A stretch of DNA of 64,000 nt from Thiothrix sp. (GTDB lineage Bacteria; Pseudomonadota; Gammaproteobacteria; Thiotrichales; Thiotrichaceae): positions 117,232-181,231 of the forward strand of contig NZ_JAQTLS010000004.1 in NCBI RefSeq assembly GCF_028714775.1, read 5' to 3'. Shown here piece by piece: positions 7,969 to 17,093 of this stretch. The number at the start of each line of letters is the position of its first letter. Position 1 is the stretch's first letter. The notes under the pieces were generated by a model that searched no databases, was not told the DNA's origin, and saw nothing but the letters and a program-made list of their open reading frames with translations. The translations under genes and the position numbers were made by a program.

Positions 7969-8682
7969 ATGAGAAGTGTGTCTGTGTTTTCTAATTTAAG
8001 TGTAATGGCATTATTGGCTGGCGGTGTTGTGCTGGGCAGTTTGGGTGGTTGTTCCAGTCAGGAGGCTTCTTCTGATGGTTTCAACATGAAACGCTCACCA
8101 ACGGCACGGTATGGTTTGGCTACGCCCGAACGTTTGTCTTATGCGGCGCTTGACCGGCTGCGTCATCGGGTTGTGTATGATGGGCGTTACATTCCGATTT
8201 CTTACCCGAATGGTGATGTGCCACCTAGCATGGGTGTGTGTACGGATACAGTTATCCGTTCCTACCGTAAGTTGGGTGTCGATCTTCAGCGTCTGGTGCA
8301 TGAGGATATGTCACGTAACTTTTACTCTTACCCGAACTTGCCGAAGTGGGGTTTGAGTGGCCCGGATGCCAATATTGACCACCGTCGTGTGCCGAACCTG
8401 AAGGCGTTCTTTGCCCGTCACGGTGGGCGTGTTCCTGTTACCAGCAATGCGCGGGATTACCGTCCTGGCGATGTAGTGACATGGCATCTGGGTGGGGATC
8501 AGGAGCATATCGGTATTGTGGTTGACCGTGTGTCTTCCGCCGATCCTAGCCGTCATTTGGTTGTGCACAACATCGGTGAAGGTGAGAAAATTGAGGATGT
8601 CTTGTTCCAGATGCCAGTTAGCGGACATTTCCGTTATTTTCCGGGTGTCAGGAGAGGGACAAAGTACGCATCAGCTAACTAA
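7969..8682 (+). CDS. DUF1287-family lipoprotein (predicted NlpC/P60-like fold)
   Basis: A 237-residue protein with an N-terminal signal and lipobox GSLGGC. The DUF1287 hallmarks are all present: MGVCTDTVIRSYRKLGVDLQ (likely nucleophile Cys), DANIDHRRVPNLKAFFARHG, and YRPGDVVTWHLGGDQEHIGIV (likely catalytic His). VVHNIGEG comes near the end. Members are secreted and predicted to be Cys hydrolases of the NlpC/P60 superfamily; the substrate is not established. It is a single gene between two terminators. Confidence 0.85.
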   Translation: MRSVSVFSNLSVMALLAGGVVLGSLGGCSSQEASSDGFNMKRSPTARYGLATPERLSYAALDRLRHRVVYDGRYIPISYPNGDVPPSMGVCTDTVIRSYRKLGVDLQRLVHEDMSRNFYSYPNLPKWGLSGPDANIDHRRVPNLKAFFARHGGRVPVTSNARDYRPGDVVTWHLGGDQEHIGIVVDRVSSADPSRHLVVHNIGEGEKIEDVLFQMPVSGHFRYFPGVRRGTKYASAN

Positions 8683-8708
8683 ACCAGTCAGTTGGATGCC
8701 TGCGAACT

Positions 8709-8736
8709 AAGCCTCCGCCGTGCCGGGGGCTTTTTT
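8709..8736 (+). terminator. Rho-independent terminator after the DUF1287 gene
   Basis: A 9-bp stem (AAGCCTCCG/CGGGGGCTT, one G-U pair) followed by a T run. Confidence 0.85.
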
Positions 8737-8760
8737 CTTTGTAAGCGGTGTAATCAGCGC

Positions 8761-8788
8761 TTCACTTTTTCTGAAATTAACGTACAAT
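8761..8788 (+). promoter_or_regulatory. Promoter of the rpsP-rimM-trmD-rplS operon
   Basis: TTCACT (8761-8766) and TACAAT (8783-8788) are separated by 16 bases. The leader that follows holds a hairpin, GGCAGG-GTAG-CCTGCC at 8805-8820, upstream of the rpsP start. Confidence 0.6.
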
Positions 8789-8852
8789 TCCGCGTTTACT
8801 TCGGGGCAGGGTAGCCTGCCGCGTGTTGACTGTATTATTTTAAGGTTTCGCA

Positions 8853-9107
8853 ATGGTTAATATCCGCTTGGCAAGAGGTGGCGCGAAAAAGCGTCCGTTC
8901 TATCACATCGTTGTAAGCGACAAACGCAAGCCACGTGATAGTGGTTACATTGAGCGTATCGGTTATTTCAATCCGGTTGCGCGTGGTCAGGAAGTACGTC
9001 TGCACATTGAGCAAGACCGTGCTACTTACTGGTTGGGTTGCGGTGCGCAGCCAACAGATCGCGTTGCCAAGCTGCTGAAAGAAACAGCAGAAACAGTAGC
9101 AGCGTAA
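8853..9107 (+). CDS. rpsP: 30S ribosomal protein S16
   Basis: An 84-residue protein starting [20 protein letters not shown], the conserved bS16 N-terminus, followed by [13 protein letters not shown]. It is a structural protein of the 30S body. It is the first gene of the classic rpsP-rimM-trmD-rplS operon, with a TAAGG-type ribosome site and 3 bases before rimM. Confidence 0.98.
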   Translation: MVNIRLARGGAKKRPFYHIVVSDKRKPRDSGYIERIGYFNPVARGQEVRLHIEQDRATYWLGCGAQPTDRVAKLLKETAETVAA

Positions 9108-9110
9108 GTT

Positions 9111-9617
9111 ATGTCCCAGCCGGACATGATTGCATTGGGAAAAATTGCTGGTGTTTTTGGTGTAAAAGGCTGGGTTAAGGTGTTTTCTCACACCGAACAG
9201 CGTGACGGCATTTTAGGGTATAACCCTTGGCTTTTACGTGTGGCGGGTGAGTGGAAGCCTTTTAAGGTGATCGCAGGACAAGTTCAGGGTAAGGGACTCG
9301 TCGCCCAACTGGACGGGATTGCTACACGTGAACAGGCGGAAGCATTAGTCGGTTGCGCTATCGCCATTCCACGGGAACAGTTACAGCCCTTGAGAGAGGG
9401 TGAATATTACTGGACTGACCTGAAAGGGATGGATGTGGTTACGACAGGTGGCGTTGGTTTCGGTAAGGTTGATTCCTTGTTTGAGACTGGCTCCAATGAC
9501 GTGATGGTGGTGCGCGGTGAAAGGGAACGTTTAGTTCCTTGGATCATGGGTGACGTGATCAAGTCGGTTTCACTGGAAGAACGACGTATTCTGGTAGAGT
9601 GGGATCCAGACTTTTAG
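9111..9617 (+). CDS. rimM: Ribosome maturation factor RimM
   Basis: A 168-residue protein. The N-terminal RimM domain carries the conserved [19 protein letters not shown]; the C-terminal PRC-barrel carries [12 protein letters not shown] and [13 protein letters not shown]. It binds uS19 and assists maturation of the 30S head. It lies 3 bases after rpsP and 1 base before trmD. Confidence 0.97.
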   Translation: MSQPDMIALGKIAGVFGVKGWVKVFSHTEQRDGILGYNPWLLRVAGEWKPFKVIAGQVQGKGLVAQLDGIATREQAEALVGCAIAIPREQLQPLREGEYYWTDLKGMDVVTTGGVGFGKVDSLFETGSNDVMVVRGERERLVPWIMGDVIKSVSLEERRILVEWDPDF

Positions 9618-9618
9618 C

Positions 9619-10374
9619 ATGACCATGCAGTTTGATGTTGTTACGCTTTTCCCTGAATTGGTCGAAAGCGTCGTTCATAGCGGCGTAACGGGCAGGGCAG
9701 TCGAGCGGGGCATCATCTCCCTGAAGTCATGGAATCCGCGTGACTATGCGACGGATGTGCACCGTACAGTGGATGACCGGCCTTACGGCGGCGGCCCCGG
9801 TATGGTGATGAAAGCTGATTGCCTGCTTCAGGCCATACGTGCTGCCCGGCAAACGAATCCGGGTAAGGTTGTGTACCTAAGTCCGCAAGGTGTGCCGCTA
9901 AACCAAGCGTTAGCTGGCAAGTTAGCATCAGAAGATGGCCTTATCTTGTTATGTGGACGTTATGAAGGTATCGACGAACGCATTATTGCGTTGGAAGTCG
10001 ATATGGAGTGCTCAATTGGCGACTATGTACTCAGCGGCGGCGAGCTGGGGGCAATGGTCTTGATTGATGCCGTGGCACGCTTGTTACCGGGCGTATTAGG
10101 TCACAACGAATCCGCTGCACAGGATTCTTTTTTTGACGGATTGTTGGATTGCCCGCATTATACCCGCCCAGAAGAACTGGAAGGGCTAAGCGTACCGGCA
10201 GTCTTGAAAAGTGGTAACCACGCAGATATTGCCCGCTGGCGCAAAAAACAGGCGCTGGGTAGGACGTGGCAACGCAGGCCGGAGCTATTGCGGGCACGAC
10301 AGTTAACGGACAGCGAGCGTGTGTTGCTGGACGAATATGTAAACGAGTTTGATAGAAGTACGGAACTTCACTAG
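9619..10374 (+). CDS. trmD: tRNA (guanine-N1)-methyltransferase TrmD
   Basis: A 251-residue SPOUT methyltransferase that makes m1G37 in tRNAs, which prevents frameshifting. The conserved segments are [37 protein letters not shown] and the trefoil-knot SAM site [15 protein letters not shown]. The [18 protein letters not shown] substrate loop is present. The start may be the ATG at 9619 or 9625. Confidence 0.98.
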   Translation: MTMQFDVVTLFPELVESVVHSGVTGRAVERGIISLKSWNPRDYATDVHRTVDDRPYGGGPGMVMKADCLLQAIRAARQTNPGKVVYLSPQGVPLNQALAGKLASEDGLILLCGRYEGIDERIIALEVDMECSIGDYVLSGGELGAMVLIDAVARLLPGVLGHNESAAQDSFFDGLLDCPHYTRPEELEGLSVPAVLKSGNHADIARWRKKQALGRTWQRRPELLRARQLTDSERVLLDEYVNEFDRSTELH

Positions 10375-10383
10375 AGGATCATC

Positions 10384-10728
10384 ATGAGCACGATTATTCA
10401 ACAACTTGAACAAGAACAAATGACTAAGGAAATCCCTGCGTTTAACCCAGGGGATACTGTCGTGGTTCAGGTGCGCGTTAAAGAAGGTGACAAAGAGCGC
10501 CAACAGGCTTACGAAGGCGTTGTCATTGCCATCAAAAACCGTGGTCTGAACTCCTCTTTCACTGTACGTAAAATGTCTTACGGTGAAGGTGTTGAGCGTG
10601 TATTCCAGACGTTCAGTAACAGCATCGCTGGTATCGAAGTGAAGCGTAAAGGCGATGTACGCCGCGCTAAACTGTACTACCTGCGTGGACGTACCGGCAA
10701 ATCTGCCCGTATCAAAGAAAAAGTCTGA
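10384..10728 (+). CDS. rplS: 50S ribosomal protein L19
   Basis: A 114-residue bL19: [40 protein letters not shown] and [19 protein letters not shown] are diagnostic. It lies at the 30S-50S interface. Last gene of the operon; a terminator follows. Confidence 0.98.
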   Translation: MSTIIQQLEQEQMTKEIPAFNPGDTVVVQVRVKEGDKERQQAYEGVVIAIKNRGLNSSFTVRKMSYGEGVERVFQTFSNSIAGIEVKRKGDVRRAKLYYLRGRTGKSARIKEKV

Positions 10729-10747
10729 TCCCATCATTATGCAATGG

Positions 10748-10783
10748 AACCGGCAGTACTGTGTCCAGTCTGTCGGTTTTGTT
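10748..10783 (+). terminator. Terminator of the rpsP operon
   Basis: A 9-bp stem AACCGGCAG/CTGTCGGTT (one G-U pair) is extended by ACTG/CAGT across a one-base bulge. A short T run follows. Confidence 0.75.
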
Positions 10784-10810
10784 CGCGTCTATTACTGGGG
10801 GGGCTAAATC

Positions 10811-12622
10811 GTGGAACTCCTAGCGTCTTCATGGCAAAACAACGCAGCATGGTATCTGCTGATCGTCGTTATCGTTGCGGCGTTTGCGGGTATTTTGCTT
10901 ATCATGCGGAACCAGTTCCGTAAGCGTTTACGCTGGATGCAGCAGAATATGCTGTCGTCCTCACTGGCTGATGTTGCCGAAGTGGCAGTGCTGGTGGATG
11001 CTGGTGGTATCGTCGATTTCATTAACCCCGCCGCAGAAAAAATACTCAAATACAAGTTACGTAGCACCCGTGGTAAGCATTACAGCAGCTTATTTACGCT
11101 GATCGACCCGGTTACACGCAACCCGCTGGTCTGGTTGGAAAAGGTACTGCGGACTGACTGTACCCTGACAGGGAATGCCTTGTTGAATTCCGCTGGTATC
11201 CATGAGCTACAAGTTTCATACAGCATCCAGCCATTGCATTACGCCGAAGTTGATCAGCCCAGCTACATGTTGTTGCTGCGTGACCAGACTGAAATCCATG
11301 CGATGCAGTTGCGTTTGGATCACATGGAAATGCACGACCAGCAGACCATGTTGCTCAACAGCAAAAGTTTTGAATCGCGTCTGAAAGTGGCGATTGACCA
11401 AGTGCGGCAGCACGGTGTCAAACATGCGTTCTGTTTGGTGTCGATGGATCAGTTCAAACTGGTGAACGATTCTTTGGGGCACGGAGCGGGCGATGTGTTG
11501 ATTGAGCGTATTTCCCGTATCTTAAAAGAAGAAATTGATGTCAAACGCGATGTGCTGGCGCGTTTGGGTGGGGATGAGTTTGGTATCTTGTTTCAGGAGA
11601 GCGAACCGGCAGTTGCTGCCCGCGCCGCTGAGCATATCCGTCAGCGCTTAGAAAGTTACGAGTTCGAGTGGAACAAAGCCCGCCACAAGATTACCGCCAG
11701 TATTGCGTTCGTGCCTTTGTACAAAGGCTTGGCGACGCCTAACCGGATTCTATCCATAGCCGACGCCGCTTGCCGGGTTGCCAAAGACAAAGGTGGCAAC
11801 CGTATCCATATTTACAAACCAAACGATCAGGAAATCCTCAAGCAACGTGGCAACATGGTTTGGTTGGGGCGGCTGAAAAAAGCCTTTGAAGCGGGCAATT
11901 TCCGCTTGGTGGCGCAGCCTATCCATTCGCTGGAGCCGCAGGAATTCAAGAAGCCTTTCCACCATTACGAAGTGCTGATCCGTCTTTATGACGAAAGTAA
12001 CCAGCCGATTTCCCCTGATGAATTTATTCCGGCAGCAGAATATTACTCCATGATGCCGCGCTTAGACCGTTGGGTAGTGCGCCAATTGTTGCAATCCTTG
12101 AAGGAAATTACCCAGCGGGTTCCGCGCCCGATTTTTGCTGTTAACCTTTCAGGCCAGAGTTTGGATGAACCGGATTTCTTACAGTTTGTGCTGGCGGAAA
12201 TCCAGCTTGCGGGTATTAGCCCTGCGATGCTGTGTTTCGAGATTACTGAGCGGGTAGCGATCCATAACCTTGAATTGGCGCAGAAATTTATCGGTACGCT
12301 GAAAAGCTTGGGATGCAGTTTTTCGTTGGATGATTTCGGTACGGGCGTCAGTTCGTTTGGTTACTTGAAATCCTTGCCAGTCGATTATCTAAAAATTGAT
12401 GGCAGCTTCATCAAGGAAATTGCCACGGACGAAGTGGCAGAGGCGATGGTGCGTTCGGTGAATCAGGTCGGGCACTTGATGGGCGTGCAGGTGATTGCCG
12501 AGTATGTCGAAAACGACCGTATCATTCAGATTTTACGGGATATTGGGGTGGATTATGGGCAAGGTTATGGCATTTCCAAGCCTATCCCACTGGATGAAGT
12601 CATCCAACGCCATCGGTTGTAA
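10811..12622 (+). CDS. Membrane-anchored PAS-GGDEF-EAL protein
   Basis: A 603-residue protein from a GTG start with a G-rich ribosome site just upstream. Residues 10-35 form one membrane segment. A PAS-like domain follows (DVAEVAVLVDAGGIVDFINP), then a diguanylate cyclase domain with an intact GGDEF (LARLGGDEFGIL). The C-terminal EAL phosphodiesterase domain has EVLIRL in the EAL position, FEITERVAI, DDFGTG and YLKIDGSFIKE. The metal- and acid-base-type residues I can see are kept, so it could both make and degrade c-di-GMP; EVL for EAL is a common functional variant. It is the first gene of a unit with mpl 18 bases downstream. Confidence 0.93.
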   Translation: MELLASSWQNNAAWYLLIVVIVAAFAGILLIMRNQFRKRLRWMQQNMLSSSLADVAEVAVLVDAGGIVDFINPAAEKILKYKLRSTRGKHYSSLFTLIDPVTRNPLVWLEKVLRTDCTLTGNALLNSAGIHELQVSYSIQPLHYAEVDQPSYMLLLRDQTEIHAMQLRLDHMEMHDQQTMLLNSKSFESRLKVAIDQVRQHGVKHAFCLVSMDQFKLVNDSLGHGAGDVLIERISRILKEEIDVKRDVLARLGGDEFGILFQESEPAVAARAAEHIRQRLESYEFEWNKARHKITASIAFVPLYKGLATPNRILSIADAACRVAKDKGGNRIHIYKPNDQEILKQRGNMVWLGRLKKAFEAGNFRLVAQPIHSLEPQEFKKPFHHYEVLIRLYDESNQPISPDEFIPAAEYYSMMPRLDRWVVRQLLQSLKEITQRVPRPIFAVNLSGQSLDEPDFLQFVLAEIQLAGISPAMLCFEITERVAIHNLELAQKFIGTLKSLGCSFSLDDFGTGVSSFGYLKSLPVDYLKIDGSFIKEIATDEVAEAMVRSVNQVGHLMGVQVIAEYVENDRIIQILRDIGVDYGQGYGISKPIPLDEVIQRHRL

Positions 12623-12640
12623 AAGGTAAGCGGCACGCAC

Positions 12641-13990
12641 ATGAAAATTCATATTTTGGGTATCTGTGGGACTTTTATGGGCGGCATTGCCCTGTTGGCG
12701 CGCGAAAAAGGGCATCAGGTTACGGGTTCTGATACCAATGTGTATCCGCCGATGAGCACCATGCTGGCGGAACAGGGCGTGGACATCATGCACGGCTATC
12801 AGCCGCAGGATTTGCCGGAAGATGCCGATGCTATCGTGGTCGGTAACGTGATGAAGCGCGGGTTGGAAGTGGTTGAGCACATGCTTGACCGTAATCTGCC
12901 ATACATTTCTGGCCCGCAATGGCTGGGTGAAAATATCCTGCGCGAGCGTTGGGTGTTGGCGGTGGCGGGGACGCACGGCAAAACCACCACGGCGAGCATG
13001 TTGGCGTGGATTCTGGAATACGCTGGGCTAAAACCAGGCTTCCTAATCGGTGGAGTGCCAGAAAATTTCGGGGTATCGGCGCGGTTGGGTGACGCTCCAT
13101 TTTTCGTGGTGGAAGCCGATGAGTATGACACCGCGTTTTTCGACAAACGTTCCAAATTTGTGCATTACCACCCGCGCACGGTTATCCTGAATAACCTCGA
13201 ATACGACCATGCCGACATTTTCCCCGATGTGCAGGCGATCAAAACCCAATTTCACCATTTGATGCGTACCGTGCCGGGTTCCGGTTTGGCGGTTGTCAAT
13301 GCGCAGGACGCCAATTTGCGTGACACTCTGGCTATGGGCTGCTGGACGCCGGTAGAAACCTTTGCCGATGGTGACTGGAAAGCAGAGTACTTGCGTGCCG
13401 ATGGCAGTGAATTCCGGGTATTTTTCCAAGGTGTGGAACAGGGCGTGGTGCGCTGGGATTCACTGGGGGAGCACAACGTCAACAATGCGCTGGCAGCGGT
13501 TGCCGCTGCACGCCATGCGGGTGTGCCGAGCGTCCATGCGATTGCGGCGTTGGCAGAATTCCAAGGTGTGAAACGGCGGATGCAGGTGCGCGGAACGGTG
13601 CGTGATGTGACCGTTTACGACGATTTTGCCCACCACCCGACGGCAATTACTACTACGCTGGCAGGTTTGCGGGCGAAAGTAGGCAACGCGAAAATTATTA
13701 CGCTGCTGGAGCCGCGTTCCAACACCATGCGCATGGGGACACACAAAGCACAACTGGCGGCGTCCTTGCAGGCAGCCGATGCCGTGTTCCTCTACCAGCC
13801 GCAAGGTTTGGGTTGGGATTTGGCGGATGTGGTGGCAGACATTGGTGCGAAAGGCCATTTGCTGCACGATATTGATGATCTGGCGGTGCAAGCAACACGC
13901 TTAGCGCAGGCAGGAGACCACATTCTGGTTATGAGTAATGGCGGGTTTGGCGGGATTCATGACAAGCTGTTGGCAAAACTGGCTGACTGA
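12641..13990 (+). CDS. mpl: UDP-N-acetylmuramate:L-alanyl-gamma-D-glutamyl-meso-diaminopimelate ligase
   Basis: A 449-residue Mur-ligase-family enzyme starting MKIHILGICGTFMGGIALLA, the Mpl signature. The ATP loop is AGTHGKTTTASMLAW, and the Mur-ligase segments FFVVEADEYDTAFFDKRSKF, VYDDFAHHPTAI and EPRSNTMRMG are present. It attaches recycled murein tripeptide to UDP-MurNAc, bypassing MurC-E. It is co-directional with ubiX 12 bases downstream. Confidence 0.97.
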   Translation: MKIHILGICGTFMGGIALLAREKGHQVTGSDTNVYPPMSTMLAEQGVDIMHGYQPQDLPEDADAIVVGNVMKRGLEVVEHMLDRNLPYISGPQWLGENILRERWVLAVAGTHGKTTTASMLAWILEYAGLKPGFLIGGVPENFGVSARLGDAPFFVVEADEYDTAFFDKRSKFVHYHPRTVILNNLEYDHADIFPDVQAIKTQFHHLMRTVPGSGLAVVNAQDANLRDTLAMGCWTPVETFADGDWKAEYLRADGSEFRVFFQGVEQGVVRWDSLGEHNVNNALAAVAAARHAGVPSVHAIAALAEFQGVKRRMQVRGTVRDVTVYDDFAHHPTAITTTLAGLRAKVGNAKIITLLEPRSNTMRMGTHKAQLAASLQAADAVFLYQPQGLGWDLADVVADIGAKGHLLHDIDDLAVQATRLAQAGDHILVMSNGGFGGIHDKLLAKLAD

Positions 13991-14002
13991 GGACTTGTCC
14001 CT

Positions 14003-14611
14003 TTGACTAAAACCATTACCCTGATCATGACGGGTGCTTCCGGGGCGCAATACGGTTTACGCTTGCTGGAATGTCTGCTGCAAAGCGGTTGCCGGGTGTA
14101 TCTGCTGTTATCGCGCCCTGCACAGGTGGTGGTCAACATGGAAACCGAACACCGTTTGCCGGGGCGTGCCAGTGAGATTCAGGCGTATTTCAGCGCTTTG
14201 TATGGTGCTTCGGAAGGGCAATTGCAGGTCTTCGAGCGCGAGCAGTGGACAGCGCCGATAGCGAGCGGCAGTGGGGTGGCGGATGCTACCGTGGTGTGCC
14301 CTTGTACGACCGGAACGCTGTCCAGCATTGCCTGTGGTAGTAGCCGCAGCTTGATCGAACGTGCTGCCGATGTCGCTTTGAAAGAGCGTAAAAAGTTGAT
14401 TTTGGTAGTGCGCGAAACGCCACTTTCCGAGATTCATCTGGAAAACATGCTGAAACTGGCACGGATGGGCGTTATTATCATGCCTGCCTGTCCGGGGTTT
14501 TACCAACGCCCTGAAACGGTACAACAATTGGTCGATTTCATGGTGGCGCGGGTGCTTGACCATCTGGATATTTCCCACACGCTGATGCCGCGTTGGGGCG
14601 AACCAACTTAA
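14003..14611 (+). CDS. ubiX: Flavin prenyltransferase UbiX
   Basis: A 202-residue protein from a TTG start at 14003; a GAGGA ribosome site at 13988-13992 overlaps the mpl stop and supports this start. Family features are TLIMTGASGAQYGLRLLE, the FMN-binding segment VVCPCTTGTLSSIACGSS, LIERAADVALKERKKLILV and RETPLSEIHLENMLKLARMG. UbiX makes the prenylated FMN cofactor for the UbiD decarboxylase in ubiquinone synthesis. Confidence 0.96.
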   Translation: MTKTITLIMTGASGAQYGLRLLECLLQSGCRVYLLLSRPAQVVVNMETEHRLPGRASEIQAYFSALYGASEGQLQVFEREQWTAPIASGSGVADATVVCPCTTGTLSSIACGSSRSLIERAADVALKERKKLILVVRETPLSEIHLENMLKLARMGVIIMPACPGFYQRPETVQQLVDFMVARVLDHLDISHTLMPRWGEPT

Positions 14612-14634
14612 ATTTTTTATATAAGGAACTAGCT

Positions 14635-15003
14635 ATGGCAACTGAAGAACTTACCTCGCAAACGTTTGAGGAAACCATCACCCAGAACGACATCGTGATC
14701 ATTGATTTCTGGGCACCTTGGTGTGGCCCATGCCGTTCCTTTGCACCGATTTACGAAAAAGTCTCTGAAAATCATGCCGACATCGTGTTTGCCAAGGTGA
14801 ATACGGAAGATGAGCAGGAGTTGTCAGCGCATTTCCAAATCCGTTCTATCCCGACGCTGATGATTTTCCGTGAGCAGGTTGTCCTGTTTGCACAGCCGGG
14901 GATGCTGAGCGAAGGGCAACTGGAACAAGTGATTGCGCAAGTACGCACCATCGACATGGCGAAAGTCCATGCAGACATCGCAGCACAGGAAGAACAGCAG
15001 TAA
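14635..15003 (+). CDS. Thioredoxin-family protein
   Basis: About 122 residues from the ATG at 14635, which has an AAGGA ribosome site; an in-frame ATG at 14593 lies inside ubiX and is rejected. It has a thioredoxin fold with active site WAPWCGPCR and the cis-Pro loop RSIPTLMIF. It has a slightly long acidic tail (DIAAQEEQQ). A general disulfide reductase is likely; the partner is not evident. Last gene before a terminator. Confidence 0.93.
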   Translation: MATEELTSQTFEETITQNDIVIIDFWAPWCGPCRSFAPIYEKVSENHADIVFAKVNTEDEQELSAHFQIRSIPTLMIFREQVVLFAQPGMLSEGQLEQVIAQVRTIDMAKVHADIAAQEEQQ

Positions 15004-15029
15004 GCTCGTGTTTGCTTGTAGTGCTTCGC

Positions 15030-15056
15030 AAAAAGCCGGGTTTAGCCCGGCTTTTT
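15030..15056. terminator. Bidirectional terminator between the convergent trx and YdjM-like genes
   Basis: An 11-bp perfect stem AAAAAGCCGGG/CCCGGCTTTTT with a 5-base loop. A and T runs on either side let it work on both strands. Confidence 0.93.
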
Positions 15057-15067
15057 GTTTGGTGGGT

Positions 15068-15682
15068 TTAAATTCCCCACAAGGCCACGACGCAAACCAG
15101 CCCAATGGTCAGCAGCCCATACAGTTCCAACGTGTTGCCTTTGCCCATCAGGCTCAGCGCTGAATCGGTGTCGGCAGGACGGTTCTGCTCAGGGTTTGCT
15201 TTGGTATTCAAATCATCCAGCAACAGATGCACCAGATAACCTGTTGCCGCTGCTAAGAAGGCCGGGACTGCCGCCAGCGAATTGGTAGTCAAATAAGCGA
15301 CCCACGAAACCCCCAGTGACAAGCACACGGCTGCGATCACCGAATGGCTGCGCTTGCCTTGTTTCAGCAGGTTATGTAGCACCACCCAGAAGTTCGATAC
15401 CAAGAACAGCGATAACGCCACCCCCAACACAAGGTCGGTCGGTCGGTAGAAAAATTGGATGGAAGGAACCAATACAGCCGCCATTTTGCTCAGTGTTTGG
15501 ACGATTCGGAAATTCAGTGACTGTTCGTCATCGACATCCGCCAATAACCCGCCCACGTAACCGCTTAGCGCTGTTACCCCGATAATTGTCCAGTCAATCC
15601 CCGGCAGGAATGTCATCGCCGTTGCACCCGCCCCGATGCCTACTGCCAATGACGCCAGTTGATGCGTTTTGCATTCTGTCAT
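15068..15682 (-). CDS. YdjM/DUF457-family membrane-bound metal-dependent hydrolase
   Basis: About 204 residues from the ATG at 15682, which has GGGGA 8 bases upstream; a further ATG at 15697 is less well placed. There are about five membrane segments. Conserved metal-ligand clusters of the family are THQLAS near the N-terminus, LLADVDDEQS, GKRSHSVI, and GYLVHLLLDDLN. The LexA-regulated E. coli YdjM belongs to this family. Its function is not known in detail. Confidence 0.82.
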   Translation of the reverse strand: MTECKTHQLASLAVGIGAGATAMTFLPGIDWTIIGVTALSGYVGGLLADVDDEQSLNFRIVQTLSKMAAVLVPSIQFFYRPTDLVLGVALSLFLVSNFWVVLHNLLKQGKRSHSVIAAVCLSLGVSWVAYLTTNSLAAVPAFLAAATGYLVHLLLDDLNTKANPEQNRPADTDSALSLMGKGNTLELYGLLTIGLVCVVALWGI

Positions 15683-15995
15683 TGCCTGTATCCCCATGTT
15701 TTATTTTTGCTGTAATTTGTGACATCTGAATTTGCATTTGATTCCCAGCCCGGTCATCAATATGCGAATTGCCTTATTTTTGTTTATGGTATCACGGTAA
15801 AAAGAACAGCCAGATGAACGAAAAGGGTAAAAAAAGAGGGAACGGGCATCCCTCTATCGGGCTTTTGCGTCGAAACAACATAGCAATTATTTTTATCATG
15901 ACGAGTTTAATTTTATAGCAAAGCAAGAGTGTGGTCAATAAATATGCACGCCAAGACTACTGCCCGCCGTTCGGGATAACTGCTACAATCGCCCC
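15683..15995. promoter_or_regulatory. 313-bp intergenic region with an extended -10 promoter abutting aroC
   Basis: The region is AT-rich between divergent genes. A short hairpin AGAGGGA/TCCCTCT occurs at 15835-15855 without a T run. TGCTACAAT (an extended -10 with TACAAT) is at 15981-15989, only 6 bases before the aroC ATG. Transcription would then begin at or next to the start codon, and no Shine-Dalgarno sequence is present. I see no gene here. Confidence 0.6.
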
Positions 15996-17093
15996 ATGTC
16001 AGGAAATAGCTTTGGAAAACTTTTTACCGTGACCTCCTTTGGTGAGAGCCACGGCCCCGCAATCGGTTGCATCGTTGATGGCTGCCCGCCCGGACTCGCC
16101 CTCACGGCAAGCGATATTCAGATTGACCTAGACCGGCGCAAACCGGGGCAGAGCCGCCACACCACGCAGCGGCGCGAAGCCGACGAGGTGCAAATCCTTT
16201 CCGGCGTGTTCGAGGGTAAGACTACCGGCACGCCGATTGCGCTGATAATCCACAACACCGACCAGCGTTCCAAGGATTACGGCGACATCCTCGACCGTTT
16301 CCGCCCCGGACACGCCGATTACACCTACTACAAAAAGTACGGTTTCCGCGATTACCGTGGCGGCGGGCGTTCGTCGGCACGTGAAACTGCGATGCGGGTT
16401 GCTGCTGGTGCGGTTGCTAAAAAGTGGTTGCAGGAACGTTACGGCGTCACTATTCGTGGCTACTTGTCGCAACTCGGGCCGATTGTGGCGGAAAAGCTGG
16501 ATTGGGACGAAATCGCCAATAACCCGTTCTTTTGCCCGGATGCCTCCAAAGTGGCGGAAATGGAAAGCTACATGGATGCGCTGCGTTCGGAAGGCAATTC
16601 CGTCGGGGCAAAGATTACCGTGGTGGCCTCCAACGTTCCACCCGGCTGGGGCGAACCAATTTTCGACCGTTTGGATGCCGACATTGCCCACGCGATGATG
16701 TCGATCAATGCCGCTAAAGGTGTGGAAATCGGCGCGGGTTTCGACTGTGTGGCGCAAAAAGGCACGGAACACCGCGATGAAATCACGATGGATGGCTTCT
16801 TGAGCAACCACGCGGGCGGTATCCTCGGTGGCATTTCGTCGGGGCAAGAAATCATTGTGCACACCGCTTTCAAGCCGACTTCGAGTATGCGCATTCCGGG
16901 GCGCACGGTGAATCTGGATGGCGAAGCGGTAGAAGTGATTACCAAAGGCCGCCACGACCCGTGCGTGGGCATTCGCGCTACCCCGATTTGCGAGGCCATG
17001 TTGGCAATTACGCTGATGGATCATGCCTTACGGCATCGGGCGCAAAATGCGGATGTGGTCACGAGCCTGCCCGACATTCCCGCATCGCCTTGA
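15996..17093 (+). CDS. aroC: Chorismate synthase
   Basis: A 365-residue enzyme converting EPSP to chorismate (last step of the shikimate pathway, FMN-dependent). It starts [20 protein letters not shown], the conserved N-terminus, which fixes the start even though there is no ribosome site. Further hallmarks are [44 protein letters not shown] and [13 protein letters not shown]. The promoter position suggests a leaderless mRNA. Its stop overlaps the TTG start of the next gene. Confidence 0.98.
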   Translation: MSGNSFGKLFTVTSFGESHGPAIGCIVDGCPPGLALTASDIQIDLDRRKPGQSRHTTQRREADEVQILSGVFEGKTTGTPIALIIHNTDQRSKDYGDILDRFRPGHADYTYYKKYGFRDYRGGGRSSARETAMRVAAGAVAKKWLQERYGVTIRGYLSQLGPIVAEKLDWDEIANNPFFCPDASKVAEMESYMDALRSEGNSVGAKITVVASNVPPGWGEPIFDRLDADIAHAMMSINAAKGVEIGAGFDCVAQKGTEHRDEITMDGFLSNHAGGILGGISSGQEIIVHTAFKPTSSMRIPGRTVNLDGEAVEVITKGRHDPCVGIRATPICEAMLAITLMDHALRHRAQNADVVTSLPDIPASP

